20,381 bases of DNA from UBA2040 sp002384725. Its GTDB lineage: Bacteria > Bacteroidota > Bacteroidia > Flavobacteriales_D > Crocinitomicaceae. Positions 14,650 to 20,381 of the stretch are shown piece after piece; the stretch's first letter is position 1; every line of letters begins with the position of its first letter. The notes under the pieces were generated by a model. The model ran no database searches and had not been told where the DNA came from. It saw only the letters and a list, made by a program, of their open reading frames with translations. The DNA lies in the NCBI GenBank assembly GCA_963926475.1, contig CAWUXE010000018.1:1-20381 (forward strand), written 5' to 3'. The translations under genes and the position numbers were made by a program.

Positions 14650-16377
14650 ATGCAAAAACGCTGGTTAATCACACCTCCCATTTCTAAGAAAGAAATTGAA
14701 AGCTTGAGCAACGCGCTTAAGGTGTCTGCGGTAGTCGCTGAAATTTTGTTACAAAGGGACATCAACGATTTTTCGCAAGCAGAACAATTCTTTCGACCAG
14801 ATATCAAAAAATTGCACGATCCAAAACTGATGAAGGGGATGGATTTAGCTGTAAAACGGTTGACAGTTGCCATTGAAAAAAAACAATCAATACTTCTGTA
14901 TGGTGATTATGACGTGGATGGCACAACTTCGGTTGCATTGTTCCGTAGTTATTTGCATAAGAAAGTTGAAAACCTCGCTTTTTACATACCCGACAGGTAC
15001 GACGAAGGTTACGGGGTGTCTCAAAAAGGCATGGAAAAAGCAGTTCTCGACAAAATTGATTTAATAATAACGTTAGATTGTGGAATCAAGAACAAAACGG
15101 AATTGGACTTTGCGGTGGAAAATGGCATTGACGTAATCGTTTGTGATCATCATGAACCTGGCGCCGAACTGCCCAATGCGATTATTTTAAACCCGAAGCA
15201 AAAAGGGTGCGAGTATCCGTTCAAAGATTTATGTGGGTGTGGAGTTGGATTCAAATTTATACAAGCTCTTCAGCAGAAAAATAAATGGGACGAAAAAGAA
15301 GTATTCGACCTGCTGGATTTCGTTGCTATTGCAATTGGGGCCGATTTGGTCACGGTGGTAGATGAAAACCGAATTCTTGCTGCTGAAGGAATGAAGCGAT
15401 TTAATGATAATACGAGAAAAAACTTTGACAAATTATTGGAAATCGCATGTAAAGCAAAGCCCCTTTCTTTAACCGATGTGGTGTTCACTATTGCTCCAAG
15501 GATAAATGCCGCGGGAAGAATTAACGTGGGAAGTGATGCTGTACGACTAATGATTTCCGATGATGACGACGAAATTGCCTTGTTTGCAAATAGCATCAAC
15601 GAATACAATACCGAACGGCGAGCTTTGGATGAAACGATTACAAGAGAAGCGTTAGAGATTATTTCATCGGACAAAGCTTATGCAAACCGAAAATCTACAG
15701 TTGTTTATAAAGAAGGTTGGAGCAAAGGAGTAGTCGGAATTGTTGCCTCACGATTAATCGAACAGCACTTTAAGCCTACGATAGTTTTCGCCGAAAGCAA
15801 TGGTTTGTTGACGGGTTCAGCCCGCACCGTAAACGATTTTGATATTCATGAATCCTTGATAAATTGTTCAGATTTAATTGAAAAATTTGGAGGACATACA
15901 CATGCGGCTGGTCTCACTATCAAAAAGGAAAATATAACTGAATTTACAAATCGTTTCGAAGGAATTGTCGCCAAAGGATTGAATACAAAAGATTTAAGTC
16001 CAACCGAAACCGTTGATATAGAAATTCAGTTTAACGATATTTTTAATTCTGGAGAATCATTGCAGTCTCTACCTCGTTTGAAAAGGGTTTTGGATCAACT
16101 CGAGCCGCACGGCCCGGGGAACATGAAGCCCGTTTTCATGACGAAGAATGTCTTTGCGGTGTCGACCCGAGTTTTGAAAGAAAAGCACTTAAAATTGACC
16201 CTAATGCAACCCGACACTAATTTCACTTTAGAAGCAATTGGTTTCAATTTGGCCGATAAAGTAGATTTCTTAGCCAGCGGAATTCCTGCAGATATAATTT
16301 ATACCCTGGAAAGCAATACTTGGAATGGGAAAACGACTTTGCAATTGAATATGAAAGATATTCGGGAAACGGTTTAA
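14650..16377 (+). CDS. recJ: Single-stranded-DNA-specific exonuclease RecJ
   Basis: A 5'-3' exonuclease on single-stranded DNA acting in recombinational repair and mismatch repair. At 575 residues it has the usual length. Metal-binding motifs of the DHH phosphoesterase domain are all present: YGDYDVDGTTS (84-94), DCG (143-145), CDHHEPG (165-171) and IAPRINAAGR (281-290). The DHHA1 part has LTGSARTVNDFDIHESL (387-403) and FGGHTHAAGLTI (413-424). A C-terminal OB-fold region follows. The start ATG fits the family N-terminus (KRW...PP). It converges on the acyl-CoA dehydrogenase gene, with 38 nt between the stop codons and no obvious terminator there. Confidence 0.95.
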   Translation: MQKRWLITPPISKKEIESLSNALKVSAVVAEILLQRDINDFSQAEQFFRPDIKKLHDPKLMKGMDLAVKRLTVAIEKKQSILLYGDYDVDGTTSVALFRSYLHKKVENLAFYIPDRYDEGYGVSQKGMEKAVLDKIDLIITLDCGIKNKTELDFAVENGIDVIVCDHHEPGAELPNAIILNPKQKGCEYPFKDLCGCGVGFKFIQALQQKNKWDEKEVFDLLDFVAIAIGADLVTVVDENRILAAEGMKRFNDNTRKNFDKLLEIACKAKPLSLTDVVFTIAPRINAAGRINVGSDAVRLMISDDDDEIALFANSINEYNTERRALDETITREALEIISSDKAYANRKSTVVYKEGWSKGVVGIVASRLIEQHFKPTIVFAESNGLLTGSARTVNDFDIHESLINCSDLIEKFGGHTHAAGLTIKKENITEFTNRFEGIVAKGLNTKDLSPTETVDIEIQFNDIFNSGESLQSLPRLKRVLDQLEPHGPGNMKPVFMTKNVFAVSTRVLKEKHLKLTLMQPDTNFTLEAIGFNLADKVDFLASGIPADIIYTLESNTWNGKTTLQLNMKDIRETV

Positions 16378-16415
16378 TTCAGCCCCAAGGGAGAAGCTTG
16401 TCAAAGCCCGTTATC

Positions 16416-17612
16416 CTACAATTCAGGCATCTCTCTCGTAAATGCTGGAATCCCCGTAATGTCCATTCCTGTGATTAACAAGTGAATGTCGTGTGTTCCT
16501 TCGTAAGTCAAAACAGACTCCAAATTCGCCATGTGACGCATAATCGAATATTCGTTTGTGATCCCCATTGCGCCGTGAATTTGACGTGCTTCGCGAGCGA
16601 TGTCCAAGGCTATTTCTACGTTATTTCTTTTCGCCATCGAAATTTGAGCAGAAGTAGCTCTTCCTTCGTTGCGCAATTGACCCAATCTAAAAGTCAACAA
16701 TTGAGCTTTCGTGATTTCAGTAATCATTTCAGCCAATTTCTTTTGTATCAATTGAAACCCACCGATTGGAACACCAAATTGTGTTCTTTCTTTCGAGTAG
16801 CGTAAAGCTTGATCGTAACAATCCATTGCTGCACCAAGAGCTCCCCAAGCGATGCCAAAACGAGCTGAATCGAGGCACCCTAAAGGTGCGCCAAGACCAG
16901 ATTTGTTTGGTAAAATGTTTGCTTTTGGGACGCGTACATTTACAAAAATCAACTCTCCAGTTGCTGAAGCGCGAAGTGAATGTTTACCGTGCATTTCTGG
17001 AGTGGAAAATCCTTCCATTCCTCGTTCAACGACTAAGCCATGAATTCGTCCTTCTTCGTTTTTTGCCCAAACAACAGCGATATCAGCAAATGGGGCATTC
17101 GAAATCCACATTTTTGCACCGTTCAAGATAACGTGATCACCGTCGTCTTTGAAATTGGTAGTCATACCACCCGGATTGGATCCATGGTCGGGTTCAGTCA
17201 AACCGAAACAACCGATCATTTCACCCGTTCCTAATTTGGGCAAATACTTCATGCGTTGTTCTTCGTTTCCGTATTTCCAGATTGGATACATCACCAATGA
17301 ACTTTGAACGGAGGCAGTAGAGCGCAAACCGGAGTCACAACGTTCTAATTCTTGCATGATAATTCCGTACGAAATTTGATCTAATCCTGGACCTCCATAT
17401 TCCTCTGGTATATAAGGACCAAATGCGCCAATTTCGCCCAATCCCTTTAATAAGTGTTTGGGAAACGTGCAGTTTTCGTAATTCTCTTCAATTATAGGTG
17501 AAACTTCTTTTTTCACCCAAGCACGGGCAGCATCACGCACAAGCTTTTGCTCATCCGTTAAGAAGTCGTCCATTGCATAATAATCGGGGTGCGTGTATTG
17601 ATCAGTTGCCAT
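16416..17612 (-). CDS. Glutaryl-CoA dehydrogenase-like acyl-CoA dehydrogenase
   Basis: A 398-residue FAD-dependent acyl-CoA dehydrogenase. The best match is glutaryl-CoA dehydrogenase, which oxidises and decarboxylates glutaryl-CoA to crotonyl-CoA in lysine and tryptophan breakdown. Evidence: FGLTEPDHGSNPGGM (136-150) is the flavin/substrate block; LRSTASVQSSLVMYPI (96-111) contains Arg97 and Ser101, which correspond to the glutarate-binding Arg94 and Ser98 of the human enzyme; CLDSARFGIAWGALGAAMDC (246-265); and TYEGTHDIHLLI (369-380) contains the catalytic base Glu371. The gene has a good promoter of its own and no beta-oxidation neighbours here. A broader acyl-CoA dehydrogenase role cannot be excluded, but the substrate residues favour glutaryl-CoA. 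Confidence 0.85.
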   Translation of the reverse strand: MATDQYTHPDYYAMDDFLTDEQKLVRDAARAWVKKEVSPIIEENYENCTFPKHLLKGLGEIGAFGPYIPEEYGGPGLDQISYGIIMQELERCDSGLRSTASVQSSLVMYPIWKYGNEEQRMKYLPKLGTGEMIGCFGLTEPDHGSNPGGMTTNFKDDGDHVILNGAKMWISNAPFADIAVVWAKNEEGRIHGLVVERGMEGFSTPEMHGKHSLRASATGELIFVNVRVPKANILPNKSGLGAPLGCLDSARFGIAWGALGAAMDCYDQALRYSKERTQFGVPIGGFQLIQKKLAEMITEITKAQLLTFRLGQLRNEGRATSAQISMAKRNNVEIALDIAREARQIHGAMGITNEYSIMRHMANLESVLTYEGTHDIHLLITGMDITGIPAFTREMPEL

Positions 17613-17623
17613 TCAATTTTATC

Positions 17624-17656
17624 TTTGTAATTTCGCCAAAGTTAGGAATAATTTAG
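17624..17656 (+). promoter_or_regulatory. Possible promoter of the DUF4271-hemD pair
   Basis: TTTG (17624-17627) and TAATTTAG (17649-17656) are 21 nt apart, a near match to the Bacteroidota layout, overlapping the divergent promoter of the dehydrogenase. A second candidate -7 box, TATCTTTG at 17620-17627, is a perfect match but lacks a -33 partner. Which one is used cannot be told. Confidence 0.35.
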
Positions 17657-17665
17657 TCCTATCAA
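17637..17665 (-). promoter_or_regulatory. Promoter of the acyl-CoA dehydrogenase gene
   Basis: On the minus strand TTG (plus 17663-17665) is followed after 18 nt by TAACTTTG (plus 17637-17644), a perfect TAnnTTTG box, 24 nt before the ATG. The spacing is slightly short but the match is good. Confidence 0.6.
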
Positions 17666-17700
17666 GGCCTAAAAAGTAACTATCAATTAACAACAAAAGA

Positions 17701-18423
17701 ATGAGCAGAATGTTTCCCGTACTTCAAAGTTCTTTCTTTGGGACACAAGATGCCACATGGCAGGCTATGGAATTGGGACCAAAGGGGGTAACTTTCGGTA
17801 CATTTCAACTCTTTTTTCTCCTTGTTTCCTTATTGTTGATCGTGTTTTCAAAAGCGGGCAATACGCAAAGCTTTAGGGTTTTGCTAAAGATTTTCTTTCA
17901 GCCTGGCAAAATAGAATCTCAAAAAAGGGAAGGTTGGCCATTGCTGGGCTCCCCCGCTTGGTTTCTTGCTTTTAACTTTGTTATCACTTTTGCGCACAGT
18001 ATCTATTTAATTATTAGTGACAAACAAGAGGAGAGTTTAATCTCAATCGGTTACGCTTTGGGAATATCGCTAGGCTTTTTCATGTTGGCATTTATAGCCA
18101 TGTCTTTTGTTGCCTTTTTAACAGGGTTAAAATCCATTTATCAAGTGCCGCTTAAGACTACATGGGCACTTCCCCAATTCGTTGGACTTATTTTTTTTCT
18201 TCTGAATCTGATCTGGGTACTTAATCCATCCTACTCCTACATTTTGGTATTGTTGCTATTTTCCCTCTTTTTTCTTTTGAGTTTTAAAAGGATAATACGG
18301 TCTTCTCTATTTTTGTTGAGAGAGGGAGTAGAGTGGTATTATATTTTGTTGTACCTTTGCACGCTTGAAATCCTGCCTATTAGTATTTTAGCATGGTTTC
18401 TGTATAAATGGATGTTTAAATAA
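17701..18423 (+). CDS. DUF4271 family membrane protein
   Basis: A 240-residue integral membrane protein with about six hydrophobic segments (roughly 32-50, 85-106, 115-140, 155-174, 178-195, 212-235). The C-terminal block EWYYILLYLCTLEILP (211-226) matches what I recall as the signature of DUF4271, a Bacteroidota family commonly encoded beside uroporphyrinogen-III synthase, as here. Its function is unknown. The gene order suggests a link to tetrapyrrole metabolism or simply an old operon. It ends 23 nt before the hemD start, with no terminator between, so the two are probably co-transcribed. Confidence 0.75.
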   Translation: MSRMFPVLQSSFFGTQDATWQAMELGPKGVTFGTFQLFFLLVSLLLIVFSKAGNTQSFRVLLKIFFQPGKIESQKREGWPLLGSPAWFLAFNFVITFAHSIYLIISDKQEESLISIGYALGISLGFFMLAFIAMSFVAFLTGLKSIYQVPLKTTWALPQFVGLIFFLLNLIWVLNPSYSYILVLLLFSLFFLLSFKRIIRSSLFLLREGVEWYYILLYLCTLEILPISILAWFLYKWMFK

Positions 18424-18446
18424 TGTTCAATTAAAAAGTAAGGATT

Positions 18447-19199
18447 TTGTCTATAAAAACTATACTCGTATCTCAACCTAAACCAGAAGGTGATAAATCG
18501 CCGTATTTTGATTTAGCCGAGAAATATAAACTAAAAATAGATTTTCGATCTTTTATACAAATAGAGGGTATAGATGCTGCGGAATTTAGAACGCAAAAGA
18601 TTAATATTCCTGAACATACTGCGATTATTCTAACTTCTAAAACGGCCGCAGACCATTTCTTCAGAATAGCAAAAGAAATAAGATTTGATGTGCCTGATTC
18701 CATGAAATACTTTTGTATTTCGGAAGCTGTGGCTTTTTATCTTCAAAAATATGTGACCTATAGGAAAAGAAAAATTTTCTTTGGTAAACAAACGATAGAG
18801 GACCTAATGGATGTCATGAAAAAGCACAAGAGTGAAAAGTTCTTGTTGCCTTGTACGGATATTTTAAGAGATAAAATTCCAGCAACTTTGGAAGAGCACA
18901 ATGTCGATTTCACCAAAGCATGTTTGTATAGAACGGTGGCTTCTGATCTTTCTGATTTGGAAGACGTATATTACGATATTCTTGTCTTTTTCAGTCCAGG
19001 AGGAATAGAATCATTGGTAAAGAATTTTCCAGACTTTAAACAAAATAACACCTTAATTGCAGCTTTTGGACCTACAACAGCAAACGCTGTATTAAACCAC
19101 AAGTTGAAAGTCGACATTTCAGCTCCACTTCCCAATGCACCATCGATGACAGCTGCAATTGAGAATTTTGTTAAAGATGCTTTGAAGAAGAAAAAATAA
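18447..19199 (+). CDS. hemD: Uroporphyrinogen-III synthase
   Basis: Cyclises hydroxymethylbilane to uroporphyrinogen III, the branch point to heme, siroheme and cobalamin, in the cytoplasm. The 250-residue protein has the two-domain HemD pattern: ILVSQPKPE near the N-terminus, IILTSKTAADHFF in the middle of domain 1, LLPCTDILRDKIPATLEE starting domain 2, VFFSPGGIESLVKNF, and IAAFGPTTANAV near the end. The start codon is TTG at 18447, with the sequence AAGTAAGGA just upstream acting as a rather good ribosome binding site for this genome. The only nearby in-frame ATG (18423) runs into a stop. It follows the DUF4271 gene and converges on the sirtuin gene. Confidence 0.88.
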   Translation: MSIKTILVSQPKPEGDKSPYFDLAEKYKLKIDFRSFIQIEGIDAAEFRTQKINIPEHTAIILTSKTAADHFFRIAKEIRFDVPDSMKYFCISEAVAFYLQKYVTYRKRKIFFGKQTIEDLMDVMKKHKSEKFLLPCTDILRDKIPATLEEHNVDFTKACLYRTVASDLSDLEDVYYDILVFFSPGGIESLVKNFPDFKQNNTLIAAFGPTTANAVLNHKLKVDISAPLPNAPSMTAAIENFVKDALKKKK

Positions 19200-19227
19200 A
19201 GATATTTAATTACATTTCACCCGAGAG

Positions 19228-19932
19228 CTATAACAGGTTCTCCATTTGTTTGCACCAATATTTTAATCCGTCACCAGCACCCATTTTTAGCACTTGAAAT
19301 TCTGATGGAACGTTCAATTCATCGGCATGTGGGTCGATAATTATTTTTGCACTTTGGCTTGGGGCTGCATTCACTAGCCCTGCCGCAGGATAAACATTCA
19401 TTGAGGTGCCAATTACAATAAGAATATCTGTTTTGGAAATAATTTCCGCTGCCGTATCCAGCATAGGAACTTCTTCGCCAAACCAAATCACATGCGGGCG
19501 CAACGGGAAACCTTCGTCGCATGTGTCAGTTAGGCTCAGTTCCCAGCCCTCAATTGGGTAGAGTTTTCGTTCTTGATTTGGACCTGAACTTTTGGCTTGT
19601 CGAATGTTACCATGTAAATGCAATACTCTCGAGGACCCTGCTCTTTCATGTAAATCGTCAATGTTTTGCGTGATGACAGTTGTCTCATAGAATTTTTCGA
19701 ATTCTGCCGTTTGTATATGGGCCGAATTCGGTGATGCCTCAAGAATTTGTTTTCTTCTTTGGTTGTAAAAATGTTGAACTTTCTCTGGATCTGCGCTCCA
19801 AGCTTGAGGCGCGGCAACATCTTCAATTCGATATTTTTCCCATAATCCTCCCGTATCTCGAAAAGTATTAATACCACTTTCGGCGCTCATTCCAGCACCC
19901 GAAAAAACAACCAACTTTTGTTTTTTTATCAT
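19228..19932 (-). CDS. cobB: Sir2-family NAD-dependent deacylase without zinc cysteines
   Basis: Removes acyl groups from protein lysines using NAD. In 234 residues it shows GAGMSAESGI (12-21), TFRDTGGLW (23-31), the NAD-binding TQNIDDLHERAG (88-99), the catalytic histidine in LHLHGN (H107), RPHVIWFGEEVP (145-156) and GTSMNVYPAAGL (175-186). FYNQRR (55-60) supplies the YxxR motif (Tyr56, Arg59) that in class III sirtuins binds negatively charged acyl groups such as succinyl. The two CxxC pairs that normally hold zinc between the histidine and the RPH block are absent; the protein has only Cys138 and Cys227. It is convergent with hemD (28 nt between stops). The symbol follows the bacterial family name. 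Confidence 0.88.
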   Translation of the reverse strand: MIKKQKLVVFSGAGMSAESGINTFRDTGGLWEKYRIEDVAAPQAWSADPEKVQHFYNQRRKQILEASPNSAHIQTAEFEKFYETTVITQNIDDLHERAGSSRVLHLHGNIRQAKSSGPNQERKLYPIEGWELSLTDTCDEGFPLRPHVIWFGEEVPMLDTAAEIISKTDILIVIGTSMNVYPAAGLVNAAPSQSAKIIIDPHADELNVPSEFQVLKMGAGDGLKYWCKQMENLL

Positions 19933-19994
19933 AGTTTAACTTTTTAGCATTACAAGAATAAGCTCCATGCGCATTTAAGTTACAACCCTTTTTC

Positions 19995-20025
19995 TTGATT
20001 AACAATGGACTAAGCCTTATATTTG
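19995..20025 (+). promoter_or_regulatory. Promoter of the secreted protein gene at the right edge
   Basis: TTG (19995-19997) and TATATTTG (20018-20025) are 20 nt apart, a near-ideal Bacteroidota promoter. The start site would be at about 20031-20033, giving a leader of about 27 nt before the ATG at 20060. Confidence 0.7.
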
Positions 20026-20059
20026 AGATTCAAATAAAACAAATTTTAATCTAAAAATT

Positions 20060-20381
20060 ATGAAAAAAACATTACTTTGTGTTAGTCTTTTGTTTGCAAC
20101 TGGAGCTTTTTCTCAGGTGCTTACTGAAGATTTCGAAGGATTATCTGGCGGAGCTCTTCCAACTGGATGGATTTCTAATTCTACAACTTTAGGTCCCGGT
20201 GACTGGATTACAGGCACAAGCGCAACTGCAAATTCTGCCGGTTATTGGCCAGTGCCAACTCATGGAAGTTTCGCTCAAGTAAATGATGATGCTTGTAACT
20301 GTGTTTTAACTGCTGCATACTTGGTGTCTCCTTCTATGGATTTAACAGGTCTTTCAGATGTTGTTGTAAATTACAACTTCG
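20060..20381 (+). CDS. Secreted choice-of-anchor J-like protein (5' end only)
   Basis: The first 107 codons are present; the gene continues past the right edge. Residues 1-19 are a signal peptide ending in AFSQ. The mature start has LTEDFEG (21-27), ALPTGWISN (32-40), WITGTS (49-54), YWPVPTHGSFAQVNDDACNC (62-81) and YLVSPSMDLTG (87-97). This order (FEG, P-GW, NDD, SP-DL) is that of the cleaved-adhesin / choice-of-anchor J domain of Bacteroidota secreted proteins, a jelly-roll-like domain found in adhesins and peptidases. The C-terminus, where a type IX sorting signal would be expected, is outside the window. It has a strong predicted promoter. Confidence 0.8.
   Translation, partial: MKKTLLCVSLLFATGAFSQVLTEDFEGLSGGALPTGWISNSTTLGPGDWITGTSATANSAGYWPVPTHGSFAQVNDDACNCVLTAAYLVSPSMDLTGLSDVVVNYNF

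Noticed and set aside
16378..16415. Shared terminator between recJ and the acyl-CoA dehydrogenase gene
   Set aside because: The 38-nt gap shows no convincing stem with a T run on either strand.
1..20381. CRISPR array, transposase, phage, toxin-antitoxin or other defence genes
   Set aside because: No regularly spaced repeats and no proteins of these families were found on either strand; the other open frames overlap real genes and lack recognisable features.

Overview
The window looks like chromosomal DNA from a member of the Bacteroidota, probably Flavobacteriales and possibly a Fluviicola/Crocinitomicaceae-like bacterium. Four things point there: a secreted PKD protein with a gliding/type IX secretion type B C-terminal domain; a second secreted protein at the right edge with a choice-of-anchor J-like start; Bacteroidota-type promoters (TTG, 18-22 nt, TAnnTTTG) with few clear Shine-Dalgarno sites; and the neighbouring DUF4271 and uroporphyrinogen-III synthase genes. 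The genus is an inference.

Layout. 1-70: start of a YihX-like HAD phosphatase (minus). 174-488: two nearly identical tRNA(CAT) genes facing each other, each with its own terminator. 545-1564: heme A synthase (minus). 1620-1681: a long REP-like hairpin in the divergent promoter region. 1713-2504: NAD(P)-binding SDR-like protein. 2570-5287: T9SS-exported PKD protein. 5315-5794: a decayed radical SAM/SPASM gene with two in-frame stops and a large internal deletion. 5853-10566: a cell-surface polysaccharide operon (FkbM methyltransferase, Wzx-type flippase, Wzz-like chain-length protein, O-antigen ligase/polymerase). 10567-10899: a non-coding stretch with a perfect palindrome, a hairpin and the ileS promoter. 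10900-14325: isoleucyl-tRNA synthetase with a GXHH instead of HXGH signature. 14371-14398: terminator shared with a small secreted orphan (14423-14626, minus). 14650-16377: recJ. 16416-17612: glutaryl-CoA dehydrogenase-like enzyme (minus). 17701-19199: DUF4271 membrane protein and hemD. 19228-19932: zinc-site-less Sir2 deacylase (minus). 20060-20381: start of the second secreted protein.

How it works together. Most genes are housekeeping: heme A and tetrapyrrole synthesis, translation, DNA repair, acyl-CoA oxidation and deacylation. The 5.8-10.6 kb block is an export and assembly module for a polysaccharide. It contains no glycosyltransferase, so the sugar-assembly genes must lie elsewhere. 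The dead radical SAM gene directly upstream suggests a neighbouring modification step has been lost.

I see no CRISPR array, transposase, integrase, phage gene or toxin-antitoxin pair, and no clear new defence system. The points most worth a second look are the radical SAM gene decay, the palindromic elements at 1.6 kb and 10.7 kb, the inverted tRNA pair with a compensatory base-pair change, and the altered catalytic or ligand motifs in IleRS, heme A synthase and the sirtuin.
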